DNA of 64,000 nt from Betaproteobacteria bacterium (GTDB lineage: Bacteria > Pseudomonadota > Gammaproteobacteria > Burkholderiales > SG8-41): contig JAQGMI010000028.1 of the NCBI GenBank assembly GCA_028292435.1, forward strand, positions 1 to 64,000. Direction: 5' to 3'. Below, in pieces: positions 35,163 to 43,144 of the stretch (the stretch's first letter is position 1; the number at the start of each line of letters is the position of its first letter). The position numbers and the translations under genes are program-made. The notes below the pieces were generated by a model. That model did not search any database, was not told the origin of the DNA, and saw nothing but the letters and a program-made list of their open reading frames with translations.

Positions 35163-36725
35163 TTACGGTCGGACGCCGCTTTTGCGCTTCGGCCCCACCG
35201 TGGTCGCGAGCTTTCCCTGCATTGCATTAATGAACCGGCACAAGTACGTACGGGTGTCGCGCGGGTCAATCACGTCTTCGACCGCGAACGCTTCCGCGGT
35301 CAGGACCGGTGAAGCAAATTTACGCAGTTCGGCTTCGATCTCCTGCACGCGCACGGCGGGATCGGGGGCCGCATTGATTTCGCGTCGATAAGCCGCCGCG
35401 ACGCCGCCTTCGACCGGCAATGAACCCCATTCCGCCGACGGCCACGCGATCTTCAAGTCGAGGCCGTTCTTGTCGGTCGTGCCCATCCCGGCCATGCCGT
35501 AACACTTGCGAATAACGACGGTCAGCATCGGCACCGTAAGCTGCAGCCCGACGTAGACTGTGCGCATGCCTTCGCGCAATGTCGCAGCCGCTTCGGCCTG
35601 CGTGCCGACCATAAAGCCGGGAACGTCGACAAAGAAGATCAGCGGTATGTGAAACGTGTCGCACATTTCCATGAAGTGCGTTTGCTTGCGTGCGGCCTTC
35701 ACATCCATCGCGCCGCCGTACACCATCGGATTGTTGGCGATGATGCCGACGACCTTGCCATCCATGCGCGCAAGGCTGGTGATGACGGAGCGACCGAACG
35801 ACGGCTGGATTTCAAACATCGAGTCGCGGTCGACGATGGTCGCGACGAGTTTCTTCATGTTGTACGCCTGCCGCCGTTCGCGCGGCACAATCGACAGCAG
35901 GCTTTCGTCGCGCCGGTCGACCGGATCGGCGCAGGGCAGCGCCGGCGGCAGTTGCCAGACGTTCTGCGGCAGGTACGACAGAAACTTTTTAATGGCGGCG
36001 AAGCAATCCATTTCGTTGGCGACGACGTTGTCGACGGTGCCGGCGAGGTCGACCGCGATATGCGCGCCGCCCAAAACTTCCTTGTCGACTTTTTCGCCGA
36101 GCGAGCGTTCGACCACTGGCGGCCCCGCGGCAAAAATCTGGCTCGAGCCCTTCACCATGACCGACCAGTGAGAAAGAATTGCGCGCCCCGCGGGACCGCC
36201 CGCGGCAGTACCCAATACCGCGCTGATGACCGGTACTTCGCCCAGCAATTCGACCGAGCGCTCGAAACCGTGAATGCCGGGAAACACGGTATAGCCGCGT
36301 TTTTGCGCAGAGGTAACGCTGCCGCCCGCGCCATCGATCAAATTGATCAGCGGAATCCGGTATTCATGCGCGAGGTCTTCGACGAAGCCGCCCTGGCCGC
36401 CTTTGCGTCGCGTGCCGCCCCAGCTCGTGCCGCCGCGCACCGTGAAATCTTCGCCGCCGATGGCGACCTGGCGGCCGTCGATCATGCCGAGTCCCATGAC
36501 GTAGGGGGCGGGCGTCACGTTTTCAAGCTTGCCGTCCTTATACGATGCGCTGCCCGTGAGCTTGCCCACTTCCTGAAATGAACCGGCATCGAGCAGGCCG
36601 CCGATACGTTCGCGTACCGTCAGGCGGTTTTGCGCATGATGGCGGGCGATCGCCGCTTCGCCGCCGAGCGCTTCGGCGTAGTCATGGCGGTGCTTGAGTT
36701 CGTCGGCTTCGGATTTCCAGCTCAT
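35163..36725 (-). CDS. Acyl-CoA carboxylase carboxyltransferase (beta) subunit
   Basis: 520 residues of the PCC/MCC beta type. N-terminal carboxyltransferase half: HHAQNRLTVRERIGGLLDAGSF, FTVRGGTSWGGTRRKGGQGG and NLIDGAGGSVTSAQKRG; C-terminal half: IIANNPMVYGGAMDVKAARK and FFVDVPGFMVGTQAEAAAT. It moves CO2 between biotin and an acyl-CoA. I chose the ATG at 36725; the open frame continues 82 codons upstream through a palindromic repeat (AKDAKDAKE-like translation) and is not gene-like. No biotin carboxylase or biotin carrier gene is beside it. Confidence 0.93.
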   Translation of the reverse strand: MSWKSEADELKHRHDYAEALGGEAAIARHHAQNRLTVRERIGGLLDAGSFQEVGKLTGSASYKDGKLENVTPAPYVMGLGMIDGRQVAIGGEDFTVRGGTSWGGTRRKGGQGGFVEDLAHEYRIPLINLIDGAGGSVTSAQKRGYTVFPGIHGFERSVELLGEVPVISAVLGTAAGGPAGRAILSHWSVMVKGSSQIFAAGPPVVERSLGEKVDKEVLGGAHIAVDLAGTVDNVVANEMDCFAAIKKFLSYLPQNVWQLPPALPCADPVDRRDESLLSIVPRERRQAYNMKKLVATIVDRDSMFEIQPSFGRSVITSLARMDGKVVGIIANNPMVYGGAMDVKAARKQTHFMEMCDTFHIPLIFFVDVPGFMVGTQAEAAATLREGMRTVYVGLQLTVPMLTVVIRKCYGMAGMGTTDKNGLDLKIAWPSAEWGSLPVEGGVAAAYRREINAAPDPAVRVQEIEAELRKFASPVLTAEAFAVEDVIDPRDTRTYLCRFINAMQGKLATTVGPKRKSGVRP

Positions 36726-36749
36726 TTTTTTCCACTTAAAAAGGATCTT

Positions 36750-36919
36750 GGACCGCCAAGGACGCGAAGGACGCAAAGGAAAACCAGGCTCGTCATTCCA
36801 GTGGGAACGGGACTCCAGACGAAAGAGCGACTTTCGCTTCACTACGGTCCGAGGGATTCTAAATTCAATTTTTTCTTGCTTTGGTTTTTCCTTCGCGTCC
36901 TTTGCGTCCTTTGCGGTGA
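36750..36919. repeat. Intercistronic long imperfect palindrome, copy 4 (between two carboxyltransferase genes)
   Basis: The left arm (36750-36783) contains GGACCGCCAAGGACGCGAAG and GACGCAAAGGAAAA. The right arm (36886-36919) contains CCTTCGCGTCC, TTTGCGTCC and TTTGCGGTGAT. It sits in the spacer of two co-directional minus-strand genes, as the other copies do. This is one of the best preserved copies. Confidence 0.82.
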
Positions 36920-36924
36920 TGGCT

Positions 36925-38457
36925 TTAAAAGCTTGTAGGCCACGATGACAGCAGGTGTTTGCCGACGCCATTGCTTTTGCGCAGTTGATGCACGTCGAGC
37001 ATGCGAATCAGGTAATCGCGCGTCTGGTCCGGACGGATGACATCCTGCACGGCGTAGATCGACGCGATGTCGTAGACTGAGTTATCTTTCTGCATGCCGG
37101 CCAGCTTCTCATCGAAACCCGGATCGCCGGGCTTCAGGCCATGCACGACGGTTACGGCGTAATTCGGGTCCATGAAACTCACTTCGGCCGTCGGCCACGC
37201 GACGAACTCGTCGGAATTGCGGCCGCCGCCCATATTGATGTACGCCTGACCGTAGCTTTTGCGCACGAGTACCGTCAGTTTCGGTACCGTGACAAGCGCG
37301 AGCGCGTTCATGAAGTTCATGATTTTGCCCGGCGCGCGCTTGCGTTCCGCTTCGACGCCGATTGCGAATCCCGGGGTGTCGACGAACATCACAATTGGAA
37401 TATTGTACGAATCGCACAGCACGAGAAAGCTCACAATCTTGTCGCACGCGTCTGCATCGAGCGCGCCGCCTTTGTACAGCGGATTGTTCGCGATGAAGCC
37501 GACGGTTTTGCCGCCGAGGCGCGCGAGTGCGGTGACGGCCGCTTTGCCGAAACGCGCCTTTAATTCGAAATAGCTGTCGTTGTCGGCGATCGTGCGCAGA
37601 ATCTTGCGCATGTCGTAAACCTGCGTGCGGCTTTGCGGCAACAGATCGATGAGATCCGCGCTTTTGTCGCCGGAGCCAGGCGCCACCGCTTTAACCGGCG
37701 GCGCTTCGTTGTGATGCGTTGGCAGGTACGAAAGAAACGTCTTGATGGCATCAAGTGCTTCTTCGTCGGTATCGACGACCATGTCGGCGAAGCCCGTGAT
37801 GTCCGCGTGGACTTTCCAGCCGCCCAGTTCCTCGGCGTCCACCGGATCATTCATTGCGAGCGACGCGAGCAGCGAACTCGAAACCGCGATGATTGCGCCT
37901 TTGCGCATCACGTTGAAATCGGCAAGCACGCAATACCAGGTTGAAGAGCCATAGCAGAGGCCGAGCGCCGCCGACACCCATGGCGACTCGCGCTGGCGCA
38001 GATATTGATGCGGGTCCTGCCCGAGCAGCGACCCCATGCCGCGCGCGCCCATGTTGTCGGGCAGCCGCGCACCGGACGATTCGCCGAGAAACACCAGCGG
38101 CATGCCGCGCGACATGGCAGTGCGCTTCATCTGGCCGATTTTTTTCATGTTGGTCGCGGCCGACGACGCGCCCATGACGGTGAAGTCGTTCGCAACGCAA
38201 GCGGCTTCGCGGCCGTTGATCTTGCCGTAACCGGTGAGCTTTCCGTCGCCGGGACTTTTGTCGCGCGCCTCCGGCATGACCGACGTGCCGAAAAGTCCCG
38301 ATTCGATAAACGTGTCCTTGTCGAAGAGGTAAGCAAGGCGCTCGCGCGCATTGAGGAGGCCGGCGGCGCGGCGCTTGGCAAGTTTCTGTTCACCGCCCAT
38401 CGCCAGCGCTTTAGCGCGCCGCTGCGCGAGGTCTTTCAACAAATCTTCATGAGCCAT
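36925..38457 (-). CDS. Acyl-CoA carboxylase carboxyltransferase (beta) subunit, second paralogue
   Basis: 510 residues. ARERLAYLFDKDTFIESGLF, FTVMGASSAATNMKKIG, FLGESSGARLPDNMGARGMG, GFIANNPLYKGGALDADACDK and FVDTPGFAIGVEAERKRAPG mark the two crotonase-like halves. It diverges strongly from the paralogue downstream, so the pair may recognise different acyl-CoAs or form a hetero-oligomer. Its start directly abuts the CoA-transferase stop (2-base gap). A methylmalonyl-CoA- or propionyl-CoA-type substrate is possible but not shown. Confidence 0.92.
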   Translation of the reverse strand: MAHEDLLKDLAQRRAKALAMGGEQKLAKRRAAGLLNARERLAYLFDKDTFIESGLFGTSVMPEARDKSPGDGKLTGYGKINGREAACVANDFTVMGASSAATNMKKIGQMKRTAMSRGMPLVFLGESSGARLPDNMGARGMGSLLGQDPHQYLRQRESPWVSAALGLCYGSSTWYCVLADFNVMRKGAIIAVSSSLLASLAMNDPVDAEELGGWKVHADITGFADMVVDTDEEALDAIKTFLSYLPTHHNEAPPVKAVAPGSGDKSADLIDLLPQSRTQVYDMRKILRTIADNDSYFELKARFGKAAVTALARLGGKTVGFIANNPLYKGGALDADACDKIVSFLVLCDSYNIPIVMFVDTPGFAIGVEAERKRAPGKIMNFMNALALVTVPKLTVLVRKSYGQAYINMGGGRNSDEFVAWPTAEVSFMDPNYAVTVVHGLKPGDPGFDEKLAGMQKDNSVYDIASIYAVQDVIRPDQTRDYLIRMLDVHQLRKSNGVGKHLLSSWPTSF

Positions 38458-38459
38458 GT

Positions 38460-39710
38460 TTACGCCTTCGATGCTTTCGCCGTTTTGCCACCGCAGTTGA
38501 TGATGTTTTCCGCTTCGAGCTGCGAGATTTCGTCCGCCGACAATCCTGCAAGCTCGGTCAATACCTGGCGCGTGTCCTCGCCGACGCGACGCCCGCTGTG
38601 GCGAATCGCCCCCGGCGTTGCGGATAATTTCGGAACGACGTCGGGCATCGTTATGCTGCCGAGTTCGTCATCGGGAACTTTTGCCAGCATGCCGCGCGCC
38701 GCGTAGTGCGGATCAGCGAAGATGTCCGCAATCGTAAAGATGCGCGCGGCGGGAACCTCCGCCTTGTGCATGAGCGCTTCCGCTTCGGCGCACGTGTGAC
38801 GCATGGTCCAACGCGTGAGGACATCATCGATCGCATCTTCATTCTCTACCCGGGCGAGAGCGGTGGCGAAACGCTCGTCGGTTGCAAGCGCCGGCTCCCC
38901 GATTGCCTTGGTGATGCGTCGAAAGACAGCATCGCTCGCCGCAGTGATATGAATGTATTGGTTGTCAGCCGTCGGATAGAGATTGTTCGGCGCGTTTCCG
39001 GGCAGGCGCGAGCCCGCGCGCATCGCAACGGTGCCAAGCTTTTCAAACGCGGGCACATGCGGTTCCATGAAACTGAACGCGCCTTCATACAGCGCCGCAT
39101 CGATGACCTGGCCCTTGCCGGTTTTATGGCGCGCAACCAGCGCAACCATCGCACCGAATGCCGCGTACAAGCCGGTGATGTAATCGGTCGTCGACGTCGC
39201 AATGCGGCCGGGCGGCCGGTCGGGGTCGCCCGTGATATGCCGCAGGCCGCTGACCGCTTCGCAGATGACGCCGTAGCCGGGACGCTCGCGGTAAGGGCCG
39301 GTCTGGCCGTAGCCGCTGATGCGGACCATGATAAGTTTGGGATTGAGCGCCGCCAGCGCTTCGTAGCCGAGTCCCCAAGCTTCGAGCGAACCGGGGCGAA
39401 AATTTTCGATCAGAAAATCGCACTGCGCCGCGAGTTTACGCACCACTTCCTGGCCGCGCGGTTTGCGCAAGTCGATGCTGATCAACGATTTGTTGCGGAA
39501 GATGCTCGCCGCCCACAACGACTTGTCGCGGTATTGCTTGCCCATGCTGCGCACGGGATCGCCGTCCGCTGCTTCGACCTTGATGACTTCGGCGCCGAAA
39601 TCGGCGAAGAGCCGGCCGCAGAACGGACCGGCGACAGTCGAGCCCAGTTCGAGCACGCGATAGCCGGCGAGGGGGCCGCGGCGCGCCGCCGCTGGATCTG
39701 CCGCGGTCAT
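38460..39710 (-). CDS. CaiB/BaiF-type (class III) CoA-transferase
   Basis: 416 residues. Family stretches are GYRVLELGSTVAGPFCGRLFADFGAEVIKVE, RDKSLWAASIFRNKSLISIDLRKP-like, NFRPGSLEAWGLGYEAL, ISGYGQTGPYRERPGY and the active-site Asp in TSTTDYITGLYAAFG. These enzymes transfer CoA between acids through an Asp-bound anhydride or thioester. The ATG overlaps the stop codon of the GntR gene. In this operon it probably activates the imported acid. Confidence 0.93.
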   Translation of the reverse strand: MTAADPAAARRGPLAGYRVLELGSTVAGPFCGRLFADFGAEVIKVEAADGDPVRSMGKQYRDKSLWAASIFRNKSLISIDLRKPRGQEVVRKLAAQCDFLIENFRPGSLEAWGLGYEALAALNPKLIMVRISGYGQTGPYRERPGYGVICEAVSGLRHITGDPDRPPGRIATSTTDYITGLYAAFGAMVALVARHKTGKGQVIDAALYEGAFSFMEPHVPAFEKLGTVAMRAGSRLPGNAPNNLYPTADNQYIHITAASDAVFRRITKAIGEPALATDERFATALARVENEDAIDDVLTRWTMRHTCAEAEALMHKAEVPAARIFTIADIFADPHYAARGMLAKVPDDELGSITMPDVVPKLSATPGAIRHSGRRVGEDTRQVLTELAGLSADEISQLEAENIINCGGKTAKASKA

Positions 39711-40360
39711 CAGAGCACGAAGTTCTTAAAACGCTCGAGATATTCGCGCGAGCTGCGGATGTTGGCGCGGCGCAAATCCTCGGCTTTTGCCGCATCGCCT
39801 TTGCGCATGGCTGCGAGCACCGCGCGATGCTGTTGCAGGCCTTCGGCCGCGCGCCCTGGCAGGATAATGATGCGGCGCTGGATTTCGCGCGTTTTGTCGT
39901 TGATGCTGTCGAGCATTTCGGCGAGCACGCTGTTGCCCGCGGCTTCAAGTGTGCGCGTGCGCAGCCGGTCGAGGTTCGCGATGTATTCCTCGAACTCGCC
40001 GCGCTTGACGATGGTTTCCATCGGGCGGCCGAAGAGCTGCACCAGATCCTGCCATGATTGCGCCTTCGCGCGCTCGACCGCGAGCCGCACGCACAGGCCC
40101 TCGAGCATTTCACGCACCGCATAAATTTCGAACACCTGCGACAGATCGAGTCGCGCGACAACAGCCCCGCGATTCGGAATGCGCTGAATCAGGCCGCATT
40201 GCTCGAGCACGCCGAAGGCGTCGCGAACCTTGGCGCGCGACACGCCGAATTCGCGCGCGAGATCGTTTTCCGGCAACTTGGTACCGGGCGGCAGGGCGTG
40301 CCGTGCGATGCGTTCGCGCAATTCGGGGAGCAGTGCGCTCGCGGGGCGGTGTTTAATCAT
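39710..40360 (-). CDS. GntR-family transcriptional regulator (FCD type)
   Basis: 216 residues. Winged helix at the N-terminus (KLPENDLAREFGVSRAKVRDAFGVLEQCGLIQRIPNRGAVV), FCD ligand-binding domain at the C-terminus (about 80-210). It is the first gene of a minus-strand operon running to 33249. A 7-bp dyad (GTCAACA-N4-TGTTGAC) stands 30 bases ahead of the start and is the likely operator. FCD regulators bind organic acids, which fits the operon content. Confidence 0.92.
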   Translation of the reverse strand: MIKHRPASALLPELRERIARHALPPGTKLPENDLAREFGVSRAKVRDAFGVLEQCGLIQRIPNRGAVVARLDLSQVFEIYAVREMLEGLCVRLAVERAKAQSWQDLVQLFGRPMETIVKRGEFEEYIANLDRLRTRTLEAAGNSVLAEMLDSINDKTREIQRRIIILPGRAAEGLQQHRAVLAAMRKGDAAKAEDLRRANIRSSREYLERFKNFVL

Positions 40361-40389
40361 GCCGCATCCTAGGGATTGCCAACTAAAGT

Positions 40390-40407
40390 GTCAACAATCC
40401 TGTTGAC
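40390..40407. promoter_or_regulatory. Probable operator of the GntR regulator
   Basis: GTCAACA and TGTTGAC, exact inverses separated by ATCC, lie just upstream of the regulator start. FadR/FCD-type regulators recognise short palindromes of this style (with conserved GT...AC), and self-regulation is common. The assignment is by position and symmetry. Confidence 0.6.
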
Positions 40408-40590
40408 GATCTGAGCGAGCGAATTTATTGCATTGCGGAGTACGGTTGTCGAGACGGCATCGGATTCGTCTTACATGCATGGAGGCGTCCCGCCTATGGA
40501 GCCTGACCCAGATAAGATTGATGATGCGGGCTAGACGGGTCGGCAGGTCAAAGCGGCCTAATAATCAACCAAATGCACAGGAAACTTAAC

Positions 40591-41148
40591 ATGCCTGCAA
40601 CGCGCATTGCATACGTCCCTTCCGCGGACGCGATCGAACTGCTCGTCATCGATCACGACAAAATCAGGAAGCTTTTCGATGACTTTAACCGATCGCATGC
40701 CGCTGGCCTCAAGCACGAAGCAGAACGGATAGCGCGGCAGGTGTGCGCCGAATTGACGATACATGCGACGCTGGAGCAGGAAATTTTTTACCCCGAAGCG
40801 CGCGCGGAGCTCGATGATACGGATCTCGTCAAGCAGGCCAAAGTCGAGCACGCGATGGAGCAGCAGTTAATCGGGCAGATTGCCGCCGGTTTTATCGACG
40901 ATGACAAGTACGCGGCAAAAGTCCGTGTGCTCAGGGAAAACATCGAGCGTCATATGCGCGAAGAGGAAGACCGGATGTTCCCGAATATGCAGCAGAGCGG
41001 GCTCGAGATGCAGGAAATCGGCGCGCGCATCCTCGCTCGCAAGCTCGACTTGATAGCGGAACTTGGCGCTGGAGCAGATAACCGGCGCATGGGCAAGCGC
41101 CGGCGTCGCAGCGAGTTTGGAAATTACGCGTCACGCCGGGCCGCATGA
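40591..41148 (+). CDS. Hemerythrin HHE-domain protein
   Basis: 185 residues. H22 (LLVIDHDKIRKLF), H58 with E62 (HATLEQEIFYPE), H87, and H121 with E125 (HMREEEDRMF) give the ligands of a diiron four-helix hemerythrin site. The C-terminus is Arg-rich. The start at 40591 follows CAGGAAAC; an in-frame ATG at 40573 lacks a good SD. HHE proteins bind or sense oxygen, nitric oxide or iron. It is a single-gene unit divergent from the GntR operon and convergent with the PEP-mutase-like gene. Confidence 0.92.
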   Translation: MPATRIAYVPSADAIELLVIDHDKIRKLFDDFNRSHAAGLKHEAERIARQVCAELTIHATLEQEIFYPEARAELDDTDLVKQAKVEHAMEQQLIGQIAAGFIDDDKYAAKVRVLRENIERHMREEEDRMFPNMQQSGLEMQEIGARILARKLDLIAELGAGADNRRMGKRRRRSEFGNYASRRAA

Positions 41149-41183
41149 CGCGCGCGTTTGGCAAGCAGCGCTAAAGCCTGGCG

Positions 41184-42098
41184 CTATTTAGCCTTCTTCT
41201 TTTTTTGCGCGTACTCTTTCTCGACCGTCGCGCGCTCAATCGCGTAGTAGTCGTCAAGTCCGATCAGCGTTTCGACGCCGTGGCGCGCGGCCACGCATTC
41301 GTCGTTGGTCATGCCCTTGTAGTCGCCGGTTTTTTTAAGTTCCTGCATGGCGCGGCTCATGTAGTGGAAATGCACATTGATCGCCAGAATCGCGTCGATG
41401 CAGCCTGCATAGCCCATGTCTTCGAGTTGCTTGAAACTGTAAAGCGGGCGGCCATCCCGATTGCCGCGGCTTTGCACATAAATCATCGGGACCTTGCAGA
41501 CCTTCGGCGTTTTGATTGTCTCGGCCGCACTACGCGGGAAAATCAATCCCATGTCGGCGCCGACGTCGGCTGCGCGATTCACGCGTTTGACCGCTTCCTG
41601 GAAACCCTGCTCACGGCACGCGTCCGAGCGCGCGATGATTACGAAATCCGGGTCGGTATGATCGCGCTGCTCGCACGCGAGCCGAATCTTGTCGACGTAT
41701 TCGTTGATCGGAATATTGTGCGCGATGTAAGTGTGATAATGCGCGCGCTTCGGAAACAACTGGTCCTCGATGTGCACGCCGGCGATGCCGTTGCGAATGC
41801 ATTCGCGCACTGTGCGCATGGTGTGCAGCGGTTCGCCCCAGCCGGCACCCGCGTCCATCACCACCGGAATGTCGACGGTTGCCGCGATGTTCGCCGCGAC
41901 GCCGATTTGCTCGGTCATCGTCAGCAGCGGTTCTGAAATCGCAGACATGCCGCCGGTGACGAAGCCGCCGTTGTAGATCGACTTGAAGCCGGCGGCTTCG
42001 ATGATGCGTGCGGTGAGCGGATCGTAGGCTGCAGGCAATTCAAGAAATTTGCCGCGTTTGACGAGCGCGCGAAGACGCGCAGTAGGGCGTGTGTTCAA
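41184..42098 (-). CDS. PEP mutase/isocitrate lyase superfamily protein lacking the lyase Cys
   Basis: 304 residues, TIM-barrel. LPAAYDPLTARIIEAAGFKSIYNGGFVTGG starts the family fold, with MDAGAGWGE and HIEDQLFPKRAHYHT in the loop region. The lyase motif KKCGH is KRAHY (117-121), so the catalytic Cys of isocitrate and methylisocitrate lyases is absent; the fold might serve oxaloacetate or acylpyruvate hydrolysis instead. The start codon is TTG behind GGAGG. The tail is Lys-rich (KKKKAK). It is divergent from a Bug receptor with 50 bases between. Confidence 0.85.
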   Translation of the reverse strand: MNTRPTARLRALVKRGKFLELPAAYDPLTARIIEAAGFKSIYNGGFVTGGMSAISEPLLTMTEQIGVAANIAATVDIPVVMDAGAGWGEPLHTMRTVRECIRNGIAGVHIEDQLFPKRAHYHTYIAHNIPINEYVDKIRLACEQRDHTDPDFVIIARSDACREQGFQEAVKRVNRAADVGADMGLIFPRSAAETIKTPKVCKVPMIYVQSRGNRDGRPLYSFKQLEDMGYAGCIDAILAINVHFHYMSRAMQELKKTGDYKGMTNDECVAARHGVETLIGLDDYYAIERATVEKEYAQKKKKAK

Positions 42099-42148
42099 GG
42101 GATGTTTCCTCCGGATGGTTCGATGGTCGGGCGTGAAGGGATGCTAGT

Positions 42149-43144
42149 ATGAATAACAATTCGCTTCCTGAGAACTATTACATGCATCGCATCTGGCTCC
42201 TCGCAGTCATTATCTCCAGCGCAGCAGACGCGCAAAGCACTGCGCAATATCCGGTAAAACCCGTTCGATTCATTGTCACCGCCGCTGCGGGCAGCGGCCC
42301 CGACCTCGCGGCGCGTCTGGTTGGCCAGAAACTCAATGCGGCCTTCGGGCAATCCGTCGTCATCGAGAATCGCGCCGGCGCGGGCGGTTCTATCGCGGCG
42401 GAACTCGCGGCCAAAGCGCCGCCCGATGGTTATACGCTGGTGATGGCAAGCGCGGGTTCGCACGCCGTCAGTCCGGCGCTGTATACGAAATTGTCCTGGG
42501 ACCCGGTGAGGGATTTTGTGCCGATCACGATCGTTTCTGTCGCGCCGAATATCCTGATCGTGCACCCATCGCTGCCGGTCAAGTCAGTGCGCGAACTCGT
42601 GGCGCTCGCGAAAGCGCGTCCGGGACAGATGTCGTACGGTTCGGGCGGCAGCGGCAGTTCCGCGCATTTGTCCGGTGAACTCTTTCGCCTGCTTGCGGGC
42701 ATCAACGTCGTGCATGTGCCGTTCAAAGGTGCGCCGTCCGCAGCGCTTGGCGTGATCGGCGGTCAGGTCGAGATGGGATTGCTGAACCTGCCGCCGACGC
42801 TGCCGCAGGTCAAAAGCGGCCGCTTGAAAGCACTTGGCGTGACGACCGCCAAACGCGCGGCCGCAGTGCCCGAACTGCCGACGATCGCCGAAGCCGGCGT
42901 TCCAGGCTACGAAGCATCGACGTGGTACGGCGTGATGGCGCCGGCCGGCACGCCGCCGGAAATTACGGACAAGATCTACGGCATCATCATTGCGAGCCTG
43001 CGCACCGAGGACATGCGTGCGCGAATCGCCGCCGATGGCGGCGAAGTCGTGGGCAGCACGAAGGAAGAATTCACCGAGACTTTGAAGCGCGACCTTGCCA
43101 AATGGACTCGCGTGGTGAAAGAGGCGGGCGCGCGCCCCGACTGA
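42149..43144 (+). CDS. Bug-family (TTT) periplasmic receptor
   Basis: 331 residues. AAGGG at a proper distance supports the ATG at 42149, although the signal peptide (MHRIWLLAVIISSAADAQS) would also fit an ATG at 42182. Motifs are KPVRFIVTAAAGSGPDLAAR, QSVVIENRAGAGGSIAAELA, PPDGYTLVMAS, VVHVPFKGAPSAAL and APAGTPPE. It is isolated from permease genes and divergent from the PEP-mutase-like gene. The ligand is presumably a small carboxylate. Confidence 0.93.
   Translation: MNNNSLPENYYMHRIWLLAVIISSAADAQSTAQYPVKPVRFIVTAAAGSGPDLAARLVGQKLNAAFGQSVVIENRAGAGGSIAAELAAKAPPDGYTLVMASAGSHAVSPALYTKLSWDPVRDFVPITIVSVAPNILIVHPSLPVKSVRELVALAKARPGQMSYGSGGSGSSAHLSGELFRLLAGINVVHVPFKGAPSAALGVIGGQVEMGLLNLPPTLPQVKSGRLKALGVTTAKRAAAVPELPTIAEAGVPGYEASTWYGVMAPAGTPPEITDKIYGIIIASLRTEDMRARIAADGGEVVGSTKEEFTETLKRDLAKWTRVVKEAGARPD

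Noticed and set aside
35649..36581. Plus-strand open frame of 310 codons opposite a carboxyltransferase
   Set aside because: Antisense to a gene with full family motifs; composition is that of a shadow frame.
36726..36971. N-terminal extension of the carboxyltransferase by 82 codons
   Set aside because: The extension translates the palindromic repeat and is absent from the family; the ATG at 36725 fits the known start.
38706..40124. Long plus-strand open frame (472 codons) opposite the CoA-transferase and GntR genes
   Set aside because: It lies wholly antisense to two well-supported genes, has no recognisable domain, and is rich in Arg/Ala typical of GC-rich shadow frames.
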